Source: Pseudomonas chlororaphis
Lineage (GTDB): Bacteria > Pseudomonadota > Gammaproteobacteria > Pseudomonadales > Pseudomonadaceae
Assembly: GCF_001921865.1 (NCBI RefSeq)
Contig: NZ_MSCT01000005.1
Span: forward strand, 189,001-253,000
Length of the DNA: 64,000 nt
Reading direction: 5' to 3'
The translations under genes and the position numbers were made by a program. Every line of letters starts with the position of its first letter. Position 1 is the first letter of the stretch. The notes below the pieces were generated by a model. It saw nothing but the letters and a program-made list of their open reading frames with translations. It was not told the origin of the DNA and did no database searches. Shown here piece by piece: positions 53,427 through 62,208 of this stretch.

Positions 53427-54338
53427 ATGAATCCACAAGAACTGAAGTCCATCCTCTCCTCCGGCCTGCTGTCTTTCCCGGTGACCGATTTCAATGCCCA
53501 GGGCGATTTCCATCGCGCGGGCTATATCAAGCGCCTGGAATGGCTGGCTCCTTACGGCGCCTCAGCGCTGTTCGCGGCGGGCGGCACCGGCGAGTTTTTC
53601 TCCCTGGCGGCCAGCGAATATTCGGAAATCATCAAGACGGCGGTCGATACCTGCGCCACTAGCGTGCCGATCCTGGCCGGCGTCGGCGGGGCCACCCGCC
53701 AGGCCATCGAATACGCCCAGGAGGCCGAGCGTCTGGGCGCCAAGGGGCTGTTGCTGTTGCCGCATTACTTGACCGAAGCCAGCCAGGACGGGGTTGCCGC
53801 CCATGTGGAGGCGGTGTGCAAGTCGGTGAAGATCGGCGTGGTGGTCTACAACCGTAACGTCTGCCGCCTGACCGCGCCGTTGCTGGAGCGCCTGGCCGAA
53901 CGTTGCCCGAACCTGATCGGCTACAAGGACGGCCTGGGCGATATCGAGCTGATGGTGTCGATCCGCCGCCGTCTCGGCGATCGTTTCAGCTACCTGGGCG
54001 GCTTGCCGACCGCCGAAGTCTATGCCGCGGCCTACAAGGCCCTGGGCGTTCCGGTGTACTCGTCGGCGGTGTTCAACTTCATCCCGAAAACCGCGATGGA
54101 TTTCTACCACGCCATCGCCCGGGAAGATCACGCCACCGTCGGCAAGATCATCGACGACTTCTTCCTGCCTTACCTGGATATCCGCAACCGCAAGTCCGGT
54201 TATGCCGTGAGCATCGTCAAGGCCGGAGCGCGCATCGTCGGGCATGACGCCGGCCCGGTGCGGGCGCCGCTGACCGATCTGCTGCCGGAAGAATATGAGG
54301 CGCTGGCGGCGTTGATCGACGCCCAGGGCGCGCAGTAA
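53427..54338 (+). CDS. kdgD: 5-dehydro-4-deoxyglucarate dehydratase KdgD
   Basis: A cytoplasmic class I aldolase-fold enzyme of 303 residues that dehydrates and decarboxylates 5-dehydro-4-deoxyglucarate to 2-oxoglutarate semialdehyde. The Schiff-base lysine is in [10 protein letters not shown], the catalytic tyrosine in [10 protein letters not shown], and the substrate carboxylate loop in [11 protein letters not shown]. The frame runs 13 codons further upstream, but the ATG at 53427 begins the conserved [20 protein letters not shown]. It is the first gene of the galactarate/glucarate operon and follows a GntR-type palindrome. Confidence 0.96.
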   Translation: MNPQELKSILSSGLLSFPVTDFNAQGDFHRAGYIKRLEWLAPYGASALFAAGGTGEFFSLAASEYSEIIKTAVDTCATSVPILAGVGGATRQAIEYAQEAERLGAKGLLLLPHYLTEASQDGVAAHVEAVCKSVKIGVVVYNRNVCRLTAPLLERLAERCPNLIGYKDGLGDIELMVSIRRRLGDRFSYLGGLPTAEVYAAAYKALGVPVYSSAVFNFIPKTAMDFYHAIAREDHATVGKIIDDFFLPYLDIRNRKSGYAVSIVKAGARIVGHDAGPVRAPLTDLLPEEYEALAALIDAQGAQ

Positions 54339-54349
54339 TCCATCCCCGG

Positions 54350-54375
54350 GGCCGCTGAGCGATCAGCGGCCTTTT
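54350..54375 (+). terminator. Terminator-like hairpin inside the kdgD operon
   Basis: GGCCGCTGA and TCAGCGGCC form a perfect 9-bp stem with a four-base loop and TTTT after it. It lies 12 bases after kdgD and 30 before the dehydrogenase gene, so it could raise kdgD dosage over the genes that follow. Confidence 0.75.
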
Positions 54376-54404
54376 GCGTAAGGTTTTGTGTAAGGAGAGG
54401 GCGT

Positions 54405-55850
54405 GTGGCAGAGATGAAACGCTTCGATAACTACATCGGTGGCCAATGGGTCGCCGGTGCCGACTGCTCGACCAATATCAACCCGTCCGAGTTGTCCGAT
54501 GTCATTGGCGAATACGCCAAGGCCGACCTGGCGCAGGTGCAGGCCGCGATCGATGCGGCGCGCGCGGCATTCCCGGCCTGGTCGACCTCCGGTATCCAGG
54601 CGCGCAGCGATGCGCTGGACAAGGTCGGCAGCGAGATCCTCGCCCGCCGCGAAGAGCTCGGCACCCTGTTGGCCCGGGAGGAGGGCAAGACCTTGCCCGA
54701 AGCCATCGGCGAGGTGAGCCGGGCCGGTAATATCTTCAAGTTTTTCGCTGGCGAATGCCTGCGCCTGTCGGGGGATTACCTGCCGTCGGTGCGTCCGGGC
54801 GTCAACGTCGAGGTAACCCGCGAGGCCCTGGGCGTGGTCGGCCTGATCACGCCATGGAACTTCCCCATCGCCATCCCGGCCTGGAAGATCGCCCCGGCCC
54901 TGGCCTATGGCAACTGCGTGGTGCTCAAGCCGGCGGAGCTGGTGCCGGGCTGTGCCTGGGCCCTGGCGGAAATCATCTCCCGCGCCGGCTTCCCGGCCGG
55001 GGTGTTCAACCTGGTGATGGGCAGCGGCCGACTGGTCGGCGAGGCCCTGGTCAACAGCCCGAAGGTCGACGGCATCAGCTTCACCGGCTCGGTCGGCGTG
55101 GGCCGGCAGATCGCCGTCAGCTGTGTCTCGCGCCAGGCCAAGGTGCAGTTGGAGATGGGCGGCAAGAACCCGCAGATCATCCTCGACGACGCCGACCTCA
55201 AGCAGGCGGTGGAACTAGCGGTGCAGAGCGCCTTCTATTCCACCGGGCAGCGTTGCACCGCTTCCAGCCGGCTGATCGTTACTGCCGGTATCCACGACAA
55301 GTTCGTCGCGGCCATGGCCGAGCGCATGGGTTCGATCAAGGTCGGCCACGCGCTGAAGGCCGGCACCGATATCGGCCCGGTGGTGTCCCAGGCGCAGCTT
55401 GAACAGGACTTGAAGTACATCGACATCGGCCAGTCCGAAGGCGCGCGGCTGGTCAGCGGCGGCGGCCTGGTGACTTGCGACACCGAAGGCTACTTCCTGG
55501 CGCCGACCCTGTTCGCCGACAGCGAGGCCTCGATGCGTATCAGCCGCGAAGAGATTTTCGGCCCGGTGGCCAACGTGGTGCGCGTGGCCGATTACGAGGC
55601 GGCGCTGGCCATGGCCAACGACACCGAGTTCGGCCTGTCGGCGGGCATCGCCACCACCTCGTTGAAGTACGCCAACCACTTCAAGCGTCACTCCCAGGCC
55701 GGGATGGTGATGGTCAACCTGCCGACGGCCGGTGTCGACTACCACGTACCTTTTGGTGGCCGCAAAGGTTCATCCTATGGTTCCCGCGAGCAAGGTCGCT
55801 ACGCGCAGGAGTTCTACACCGTGGTGAAGACTTCCTACATCGGATCGTAA
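54405..55850 (+). CDS. 2-oxoglutarate semialdehyde dehydrogenase (aldehyde dehydrogenase family)
   Basis: A cytoplasmic NAD(P)-dependent dehydrogenase of 481 residues. The catalytic cysteine is in YSTGQRCTASSRL, the general-base glutamate in LEMGGKNPQI, and the cofactor region in ITPWNFPIAIPAWK with FTGSVGVGRQI. It should oxidise the KdgD product, 2,5-dioxopentanoate, to 2-oxoglutarate. The start is GTG at 54405 behind AAGGAGAGG; an ATG three codons later is possible. It stands between kdgD and the permease, as in other Pseudomonas glucarate clusters. Confidence 0.93.
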   Translation: MAEMKRFDNYIGGQWVAGADCSTNINPSELSDVIGEYAKADLAQVQAAIDAARAAFPAWSTSGIQARSDALDKVGSEILARREELGTLLAREEGKTLPEAIGEVSRAGNIFKFFAGECLRLSGDYLPSVRPGVNVEVTREALGVVGLITPWNFPIAIPAWKIAPALAYGNCVVLKPAELVPGCAWALAEIISRAGFPAGVFNLVMGSGRLVGEALVNSPKVDGISFTGSVGVGRQIAVSCVSRQAKVQLEMGGKNPQIILDDADLKQAVELAVQSAFYSTGQRCTASSRLIVTAGIHDKFVAAMAERMGSIKVGHALKAGTDIGPVVSQAQLEQDLKYIDIGQSEGARLVSGGGLVTCDTEGYFLAPTLFADSEASMRISREEIFGPVANVVRVADYEAALAMANDTEFGLSAGIATTSLKYANHFKRHSQAGMVMVNLPTAGVDYHVPFGGRKGSSYGSREQGRYAQEFYTVVKTSYIGS

Positions 55851-55863
55851 GCCCCCGCTGCAC

Positions 55864-55894
55864 CCCGCCCGGCCTTTGCCTGAGGCCTGGCGGG
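55864..55894 (+). other. Intercistronic hairpin after the semialdehyde dehydrogenase gene
   Basis: CCCGCCCGGCC and GGCCTGGCGGG pair over 11 positions with one mismatch and a nine-base loop. It lies 14 bases after the stop. There is no T-run. Confidence 0.6.
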
Positions 55895-55948
55895 TCGATG
55901 AAAAAGCATGTTTACCCGCATAAAAATAACGAGTGGGAGTACATCCAA

Positions 55949-57310
55949 ATGCAAGCGACCCAGCCGACTCGCGTCCGCTACCTGATCCTGTTCATGCTGT
56001 TCCTGGTGACCACGATCAACTACGCCGACCGTGCGACCATCGCCATCGCGGGCTCCAGCCTGCAGAAAGACCTCGGCATCGACGCCGTCACCCTCGGCTA
56101 CATCTTCTCCGCATTCGGTTGGGCCTACGTGGCGGGGCAGATCCCCGGCGGCTGGCTGCTCGACCGTTTCGGCTCGAAGAAAATCTATGCCTTGAGCATT
56201 TTCACCTGGTCGCTGTTCACCGTGCTGCAAGGGTATGTCGGCGAGTTCGGCGTCTCCACCGCAGTGGTGGCGCTGTTCATGTTGCGGTTCCTGGTCGGGC
56301 TGGCCGAGGCGCCGTCGTTCCCCGGCAACGCGCGCATCGTCGCGGCCTGGTTCCCCACCGCCGAGCGCGGCACGGCGTCGGCGATCTTCAACTCGGCGCA
56401 GTACTTCGCCACGGTGCTGTTCGCGCCGCTGATGGGTTGGATCGTCTATCACTTCGGCTGGCAGCACGTGTTCATCGTGATGGGCGCGATCGGGATCGTC
56501 TTCTCCCTGATCTGGCTGAAGGTTATCCACAGTCCTCGCCAGCATCCGCTGATCAACGAGGCCGAGTTCAAGCACATCGCCGACAACGGCGGCATGGTCG
56601 ACATGGACCAGGACGCCAAGGGCAAGCGCGGCGACGGCCCGAAATGGGACTACCTGCGCCAGTTGCTGAGCAACCGCATGATGCTCGGCGTGTACTTGGG
56701 CCAGTACTGCATCAACGGCATCACCTACTTCTTCCTCACCTGGTTTCCGGTGTACCTGGTGCAAGAGCGCGGCATGACCATTCTCAAGGCCGGTTTCATT
56801 GCGTCCTTGCCGGCCATCTGCGGTTTTATCGGCGGGGTGCTGGGCGGGGTGATTTCCGATTACCTGCTGCGCAAGGGGCATTCCCTGACCTTCGCCCGCA
56901 AGGCACCGATCATTGGCGGCCTGCTGGTTTCCAGCAGCATCGTGGCCTGCAACTACGTGCAGATCGAATGGATGGTGGTGGGTTTCATGGCCCTGGCGTT
57001 CTTCGGCAAAGGCGTGGGCGCGCTTGGCTGGGCGGTGGTGTCCGATACCTCGCCGAAACAGATCGCCGGCTTGAGCGGCGGGCTGTTCAACACCTTCGGC
57101 AACCTGGCGTCGATCACTACGCCGATCGTCATCGGCTACATCATCAGCTCCACCGGCTCGTTCAAATGGGCGCTGGTGTTCGTTGGCTGCAATGCGCTGC
57201 TGGCAGTGTTCAGCTACCTGGTGATCGTCGGCCCGATCAAGCGTGTGGTGCTCAAGGAGCCGCCGAGCAACGGCCCCGAACTGAGCCAACTTTCCCAAGC
57301 GCATTCCTGA
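55949..57310 (+). CDS. gudP: MFS permease for galactarate/glucarate (GudP/GarP type)
   Basis: An inner-membrane transporter of 453 residues from the anion:cation symporter branch of the MFS. The first helix carries [20 protein letters not shown], followed by [14 protein letters not shown] and [20 protein letters not shown], segments typical of the GudP/GarP hexarate transporters. It has twelve predicted helices. The ATG at 55949 follows GGGAG. Position between two catabolic genes supports a galactarate or glucarate substrate. The symbol is by family and context. Confidence 0.9.
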   Translation: MQATQPTRVRYLILFMLFLVTTINYADRATIAIAGSSLQKDLGIDAVTLGYIFSAFGWAYVAGQIPGGWLLDRFGSKKIYALSIFTWSLFTVLQGYVGEFGVSTAVVALFMLRFLVGLAEAPSFPGNARIVAAWFPTAERGTASAIFNSAQYFATVLFAPLMGWIVYHFGWQHVFIVMGAIGIVFSLIWLKVIHSPRQHPLINEAEFKHIADNGGMVDMDQDAKGKRGDGPKWDYLRQLLSNRMMLGVYLGQYCINGITYFFLTWFPVYLVQERGMTILKAGFIASLPAICGFIGGVLGGVISDYLLRKGHSLTFARKAPIIGGLLVSSSIVACNYVQIEWMVVGFMALAFFGKGVGALGWAVVSDTSPKQIAGLSGGLFNTFGNLASITTPIVIGYIISSTGSFKWALVFVGCNALLAVFSYLVIVGPIKRVVLKEPPSNGPELSQLSQAHS

Positions 57311-57323
57311 AGGGGCGGGCGTC

Positions 57324-58877
57324 ATGCAGTTGATTGAACATTCCGATTCGCCGCGCTACATCCGCCTGCACGAGCGGGATAACGTGGTGGTCGTGGTCAA
57401 TGACCAGGGCGTGCCGCAAGGCACGGCGTTCGCCGATGGCCTGGTCACCCTGGAGTTCGTGCCCCAGAGCCACAAGGTGCTGCTGGAGGACCTGGCCGCC
57501 GGCGACCCGGTGATCCGCTACGGGCAGGTCATCGGCCATGCCCAGCAGCCGATCCGACGCGGCAGTTGGGTCAAGGAAGACCTGCTGCGCATGCCCGGCG
57601 CCCCGGCGCTGGACAACCTGCCGCTGGCCACCGAGGTGCCGGCCGCCCAGGCGCCGCTGGAGGGCTTCACCTTCGAGGGTTATCGCAATGCCGACGGTAC
57701 CGTGGGCACGCGCAACATCCTCGGTATCACCACCACCGTGCAGTGCGTGACCGGGGTGCTCGATCACGCAGTGAAGCGGATCAAGGACGAGCTGCTGCCC
57801 CGCTATCCCCATGTCGACGACGTGGTGGCGCTGACCCACAGCTATGGTTGCGGCGTGGCGATCAGCGCCACCGATGCCTATATCCCGATCCGCACCGTGC
57901 GCAACCTGGCGCGCAACCCGAACCTGGGGGGCGAGGCGCTGGTGATCAGCCTCGGTTGCGAGAAGTTGCAGGCCGGCCAGGTGATGCACGAGGACGACAG
58001 CTCGGTGGACCTCAGCGAGCCGTGGCTGTATCGCTTGCAGGACGCCAGCCACGGCTTCACCGAGATGGTCGAGCAGATCATGGCGCTGGCCGAAGTGCGG
58101 TTGCGCAAGCTCGACCAGCGACGCCGGGAAACCGTGCCGGCCTCGGAACTGGTGCTCGGCATGCAGTGCGGCGGCAGCGACGCTTTCTCCGGGATCACCG
58201 CCAACCCGGCGCTGGGGTATGCCTCGGACCTGCTGCTGCGAGCCGGAGCGACGGTGATGTTTTCCGAAGTCACCGAAGTGCGCGATGCCATCTACCTGCT
58301 GACGTCCCGCGCCGAATCCGCGCAGGTGGCTCGGGAGCTGGTGCGCGAGATGGACTGGTACGACCGTTACCTGGCCAAGGGCGAGGCCGACCGCAGCGCC
58401 AACACCACGCCGGGCAACAAGAAGGGCGGGTTGTCGAACATCGTCGAGAAGTCCCTGGGCTCCATCGTCAAGTCCGGCAGCAGCGCGATCAACGGCGTGC
58501 TGGGGCCGGGCGAGCGGTTTACCCGCAAGGGCCTGATCTTCTGCGCGACCCCGGCCAGTGATTTTGTCTGCGGGACCCTGCAACTGGCGGCGGGCATGAA
58601 CCTGCATGTGTTCACCACCGGGCGCGGCACGCCCTACGGGCTGGCGATGGCGCCGGTGGTCAAGGTCTCGACCCGGACCGAGCTGGCCCAGCGCTGGCCG
58701 GACCTGATCGACATCGATGCCGGGCGCATCGCCACTGGGCGGGCGAGCATCGAAGAGCTGGGCTGGGAACTGTTCCACTTCTATCTGGACGTGGCCAGCG
58801 GCAAGCAACAGACCTGGGCCGAACGACACAAGCTGCACAACGACATCACCCTGTTCAACCCGGCGCCGATCACCTGA
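57324..58877 (+). CDS. garD: Galactarate dehydratase GarD
   Basis: A cytoplasmic UxaA-family dehydratase of 517 residues that turns galactarate into 5-dehydro-4-deoxyglucarate, the substrate of KdgD. An N-terminal SAF domain ([19 protein letters not shown]) and the conserved [17 protein letters not shown] are followed by [38 protein letters not shown] and the C-terminal [20 protein letters not shown]. It starts 14 bases after the permease. No glucarate dehydratase gene (gudD) is present in the window, so the local operon is complete for galactarate but not for glucarate. Confidence 0.95.
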   Translation: MQLIEHSDSPRYIRLHERDNVVVVVNDQGVPQGTAFADGLVTLEFVPQSHKVLLEDLAAGDPVIRYGQVIGHAQQPIRRGSWVKEDLLRMPGAPALDNLPLATEVPAAQAPLEGFTFEGYRNADGTVGTRNILGITTTVQCVTGVLDHAVKRIKDELLPRYPHVDDVVALTHSYGCGVAISATDAYIPIRTVRNLARNPNLGGEALVISLGCEKLQAGQVMHEDDSSVDLSEPWLYRLQDASHGFTEMVEQIMALAEVRLRKLDQRRRETVPASELVLGMQCGGSDAFSGITANPALGYASDLLLRAGATVMFSEVTEVRDAIYLLTSRAESAQVARELVREMDWYDRYLAKGEADRSANTTPGNKKGGLSNIVEKSLGSIVKSGSSAINGVLGPGERFTRKGLIFCATPASDFVCGTLQLAAGMNLHVFTTGRGTPYGLAMAPVVKVSTRTELAQRWPDLIDIDAGRIATGRASIEELGWELFHFYLDVASGKQQTWAERHKLHNDITLFNPAPIT

Positions 58878-58881
58878 CCGT

Positions 58882-59021
58882 GATCGCTCTTGATATCGCA
58901 GGAGGTCCTGCGGACCTATCGCAGCCTACGGCAGCGGCTACAGAGTTCGTGTTAGGCCCGATTGGGTGGCACCCTGCAACCTCTGTAGCCGCTGCCGAGC
59001 AGCGCGAGGCTGCGATCGACC
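58882..59021. repeat. Two facing TGTAGCCGCTGCC-type repeat arms
   Basis: GCAGCCTACGGCAGCGGCTACA ends at 58942, and TGTAGCCGCTGCCGAGCAGC begins at 58984. They fill most of the 286 bases between garD and the AEC gene; no gene is visible there. Confidence 0.7.
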
Positions 59022-59163
59022 GCAACGCGGGCGTGGCTGTTGATCGCGATGGGGGCCTTGTGGCTCGATGGATTTGCGCCTGATCCGGGCAAATCTGCCA
59101 GGCTTAAGCGTGCCGGCTGGCTTATCATTAGCGACCTAACGACAGGCTCAAGGTTGACCCGGC

Positions 59164-60105
59164 ATGCTGGCCATATTTCTCGAAACCCTGAATATCACCG
59201 CGCCGGTATTCGCCATGTTGTTTCTCGGGGTGCTGCTCAAGCGCATCGACTGGATCAACGACGGTTTTATCCACACCGCGTCGGCCCTGGTGTTCAACGT
59301 CACCATGCCGGCGCTGCTGTTCCTCGGCATCCTGCACGCCGACCTGCATTCGGCGCTCAAGCCCGGGCTGCTGATCTACTTCGCCGTGGCCACCCTGGCC
59401 AGCTTTGCCTTCGCCTGGGGCTGGGCGATCTGGCGTTGCCCGCGGGAAGACCGGGGCATCTATACCCAGGGCGCGTTTCGCGGCAACAACGGGGTCATTG
59501 GCCTGGCGCTGGCGGCCAGCATGTACGGCGACTACGGGATCTCCCTCGGGGCGATCCTCGCGGCGCTGGTGATCCTGTTCTACAACACCCTGTCGACCAT
59601 CGTCCTGGCGGTGTACAGCCCGGTGATCAAGTCGGACCCGTGGAGCATCTGCAAAAGCGTGGTCAGCAACCCGCTGATCATCAGCGTCCTGGCGGCCACG
59701 CCGTTCGCCGTTTTGCAGATCGGCCTGCCGACCTGGCTGGAGACCTCCGGCCAGTACCTGGCGCAGATGACCCTGCCGTTGGCGCTGATCTGCATCGGCG
59801 GCACCTTGTCCCTGGCGGCGCTGCGCAAGAGCGGCAACCTGGCGTTGAGTTCGAGCCTGGTAAAAATGGTTGCCCTGCCGGTCATGGCAACCCTGGGCGC
59901 CTGGCTCTGCGGATTCCGCGGGGCGGAGCTGGGGATTCTGTTCCTGTATTTCGGCAGCCCGACCGCCGCGGCGAGTTTTGTCATGGCCCGGGCGGCCGAG
60001 GGCAATCACGAATTGGCGGCAGCGATCATCGTCATCACTACCTTGATGGCGGCGGTGACCACCAATATCGGGATCTTCCTGCTGCAGTGGGGCGGGTGGA
60101 TCTAG
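59164..60105 (+). CDS. AEC-family (auxin efflux carrier-type) permease
   Basis: An inner-membrane protein of 313 residues with about ten helices arranged as two halves. The N-terminal LAIFLETLNITAPVFAMLFL and the central crossover GAFRGNNGVIGLALAASMYGD with conserved Asn residues are typical of bacterial AEC (YfdV/MdcF-like) permeases; the C-terminal half has YFGSPTAAASFVMARAAEG. Substrates of this family are usually dicarboxylates such as malonate or malate. AAGG lies upstream of the ATG. It appears to stand alone. Confidence 0.9.
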   Translation: MLAIFLETLNITAPVFAMLFLGVLLKRIDWINDGFIHTASALVFNVTMPALLFLGILHADLHSALKPGLLIYFAVATLASFAFAWGWAIWRCPREDRGIYTQGAFRGNNGVIGLALAASMYGDYGISLGAILAALVILFYNTLSTIVLAVYSPVIKSDPWSICKSVVSNPLIISVLAATPFAVLQIGLPTWLETSGQYLAQMTLPLALICIGGTLSLAALRKSGNLALSSSLVKMVALPVMATLGAWLCGFRGAELGILFLYFGSPTAAASFVMARAAEGNHELAAAIIVITTLMAAVTTNIGIFLLQWGGWI

Positions 60106-60119
60106 CGGGCCCTTGTACT

Positions 60120-60199
60120 TGTAGGAGCGAGCTTGCCCGCGATCCGGCAGTGAATCCACAAGCGGCCTTCGGCCTATCGTGAGCAAGCTCGCTCCCACA
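60120..60199. repeat. REP pair forming a long inverted repeat
   Basis: TGTAGGAGCGAGCTTGCCCG and GAGCAAGCTCGCTCCCACA face each other between convergent genes. Confidence 0.8.
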
Positions 60200-60212
60200 T
60201 AAAGGGGAGGGG

Positions 60213-60596
60213 TTATTCGGGTTTCTGGTAGGTGTCGATCACTTCCTGGGCGGCGCGGAATGCGTCGATCGCTGCCGGTACTCCGGCGTACACCGCGCAA
60301 TGCAGCAACGCCTCGCGAATCTCTTCCACCGTGCAACCGTTGTTCAACGCGCCACGGACATGCCCCTTGAGTTCCTGCGGGCACTTGAGTGCGGTCAGGG
60401 CGGCGAGGGTGATCAGGCTGCGGGTTTTCAGCGGCAGGCCTTCGCGGTTCCATACTCCGCCCCAGGCATGTTCGTTGACGAAGTCCTGCAACGGTTGGGT
60501 GAATTCGGTGGCGTTACCCAGGGCGCGATCGACGAAGGCGTCGCCCATTACCTGGCGGCGTACTTCCACGCCCTGCTTTTTATTATTCCCGGTCAT
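60213..60596 (-). CDS. Carboxymuconolactone decarboxylase (CMD) family protein, PcaC-like
   Basis: A cytoplasmic protein of 127 residues, the length of single-domain PcaC. Segments NEHAWGGVWNREGLPLKTRSLITL, LKGHVRGALNNGCTVEEIREAL and HCAVYAGVPAAIDAF are those of 4-carboxymuconolactone decarboxylases of the protocatechuate pathway. There are no other pca genes in the window, so a different small-molecule role is possible. AAGGGG precedes the ATG, which overlaps the exchanger stop by four bases (ATGA). The frame is open far upstream inside that gene, which is coincidental. Confidence 0.88.
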   Translation of the reverse strand: MTGNNKKQGVEVRRQVMGDAFVDRALGNATEFTQPLQDFVNEHAWGGVWNREGLPLKTRSLITLAALTALKCPQELKGHVRGALNNGCTVEEIREALLHCAVYAGVPAAIDAFRAAQEVIDTYQKPE

Positions 60597-61690
60597 TGCG
60601 CTTCCCCTTTGTGGTGTTGGCGGCGCCAGGCTCGCAGCGAACTGAACAGCAGAAACGCCACCAGCACTGGCAGGACGAAAAACAGCATCAGGCGCTCCAG
60701 CTTGCCGGCCAGCGGCATGCCGGTGGTGAAGGACACCACGTGCAGCCCGTACGCCAGGTACAGGCCGAGAAACAGCAGGCCTTCGGCGCGGGTGACCCGG
60801 TAGCCCGAATAAAACACCGGCAGGCACAGCACGGCGACGCCCAACAGCACGGGCAGGTCGAAGTCCACGGCGTTGGGCGATACCGACAGCGGCGTTGGCG
60901 CCAGCAGGGCGGTGAAGCCCAGTACCCCGAGCAGGTTGAACAGGTTGCTGCCGATGACGTTGCCCACGGCGATGTCGCGCTGGCCGCGCAGCGCGGCGAT
61001 CAGCGAGGTGGCCAGGGCCGGCAGCGAGGTGCCGACGGCGACGATGGTCAGGCCGATGATGCGCTCGGACAGCCCCAGGTCGGTGGCGACCTCCACCGCG
61101 GCCTCGACCAGCAGATGGCCGGCGAATACCAGCAGGAGCAGGCCGCCGATCATCCACAGCAGGCTGCTCAGCCAATGCGCGCGAGCAGGGGCGTCTTCCT
61201 GATGGGCGTGCGGGCGCATCGAATGCCGCGACTGGCGCAGCAACAGCCCCAGGTACAGGACCAGGGTGGCCAGCAGGATCAGGCCGTCCAGCGGTGTCAG
61301 TTCTTCGTTGTAGGCGAGGACGAACACCAGCAGGCTGGCGAGGATCATCAGCGGGATGTCCAGCCGCACCAGTTGCCGGGAGACCCGCAGGGGAATGATC
61401 AACGCCGACAGGCCGAGGGTGACGAGGATATTGAAGATGGCGCTGCCGATCACGCTGCCGACGGCGATATCGCTGTTCTCGGCCAGGGTCGCTTGCAGGC
61501 TGACGGCCATTTGCGGCGCGCTGCTGCCGAAGGCGACGATGCTCAAGCCGATGATCAGGGGGCGGACATGCAGGCGAGCGGCGAGGCGGACCGCGCCGCG
61601 GACCAGCAGCTCGGCGCCGGCGACCAGCAGGATCAGGCCACTGAACAACTGCAGGACGCTGAACAGCGGTAAATCGGTTAATCCGAAAAT
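60593..61690 (-). CDS. Calcium/cation antiporter (CaCA) family exchanger with altered ion site
   Basis: An inner-membrane protein of about 365 residues with ten to eleven helices and two inverted alpha-repeats. In canonical CaCA proteins each repeat carries GTSLPEL, whose glutamate binds Na+/Ca2+. Here the first repeat reads AFGSSAPQMAVSL and the second AVGTSLPALATSL, so both glutamates are lost; GSVIGSAIFN and GNVIGSNLFN are kept. The start is unclear: an ATT at 61690 has GGAG eight bases upstream, while in-frame TTG at 61648 has none. It is coupled to the CMD gene. Cation transport is uncertain. Confidence 0.85.
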   Translation of the reverse strand: MFGLTDLPLFSVLQLFSGLILLVAGAELLVRGAVRLAARLHVRPLIIGLSIVAFGSSAPQMAVSLQATLAENSDIAVGSVIGSAIFNILVTLGLSALIIPLRVSRQLVRLDIPLMILASLLVFVLAYNEELTPLDGLILLATLVLYLGLLLRQSRHSMRPHAHQEDAPARAHWLSSLLWMIGGLLLLVFAGHLLVEAAVEVATDLGLSERIIGLTIVAVGTSLPALATSLIAALRGQRDIAVGNVIGSNLFNLLGVLGFTALLAPTPLSVSPNAVDFDLPVLLGVAVLCLPVFYSGYRVTRAEGLLFLGLYLAYGLHVVSFTTGMPLAGKLERLMLFFVLPVLVAFLLFSSLRAWRRQHHKGEAQ

Positions 61691-61706
61691 GGTCTGGGCT
61701 CCGTGG

Positions 61707-62078
61707 TCAGTCGCTGATGGCTTGCACGCGAACCTTCGCGGTGCCGCTTCTGATCATACCCAACTGTTGCGCGGCGGCACGCGACAAATCGATCAGGCGG
61801 CCACGGGTGTGCGGGCCGCGGTCGTTGATGCGGACCACGACGCTCTTGTCGTTGTTGAGGTTGGTGACCTTGACGCGGGTGCCGAAAGGCAGCTCGCGGT
61901 GGGCGGCGGTCATGCCATGCTGGTTGAAGGGTTCGCCGCTGGCGGTGCGCTTGCCGTGGTGCTTGGCGCCGTAATAGGAGGCGGTGCCGGTCTGGTCGTA
62001 ACCCCGAGGGTCGATGACATGGCTGGCGCAGCCGGCCAGGAATGAAAAAAGGAGCAGACAGCCCAGCAGGCGTTTCAT
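61707..62078 (-). CDS. RlpA-like lipoprotein (double-psi beta-barrel)
   Basis: A lipoprotein of 123 residues. The lipobox is FLAGC, with cysteine near residue 18. The double-psi barrel holds [37 protein letters not shown] and [20 protein letters not shown]; the Glu, His and Asp in these three segments match the catalytic set of RlpA lytic transglycosylases. There is no SPOR domain, so it is a short paralogue of the septal RlpA. The ATG at 62078 begins the signal peptide. It lies 16 bases before the exchanger's proposed start. Confidence 0.9.
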   Translation of the reverse strand: MKRLLGCLLLFSFLAGCASHVIDPRGYDQTGTASYYGAKHHGKRTASGEPFNQHGMTAAHRELPFGTRVKVTNLNNDKSVVVRINDRGPHTRGRLIDLSRAAAQQLGMIRSGTAKVRVQAISD

Positions 62079-62100
62079 CGATCGGGACCCCAGATACAAG

Positions 62101-62170
62101 TGTAGGAACGAGCATGCTCGCGATAGCGTTCTGTCTGAGACAACGCATCGCGAGCAAGCTCGCTCCTACA
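62101..62170. repeat. REP pair forming a long inverted repeat
   Basis: TGTAGGAACGAGCATGCTCG and its inverse CGAGCAAGCTCGCTCCTACA enclose about 30 bases. It lies between gatB and the RlpA gene, which are both on the minus strand. Confidence 0.8.
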
Positions 62171-62208
62171 GGGGGCGAAAAAAGTGAATTTCGCCTTCAG
62201 CACCGCAC

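Noticed and set aside
60597..61175. A 193-codon extension of the CMD protein into the exchanger gene
   Set aside because: It overlaps the exchanger coding sequence out of frame and is Arg/Gly/Pro-rich; the ATG at 60596 has a ribosome site and gives the PcaC length.
62101..62170. REP pairs as mobile-element ends
   Set aside because: No transposase gene or target duplication is visible near any copy; they are treated as dispersed REP/BIME elements.
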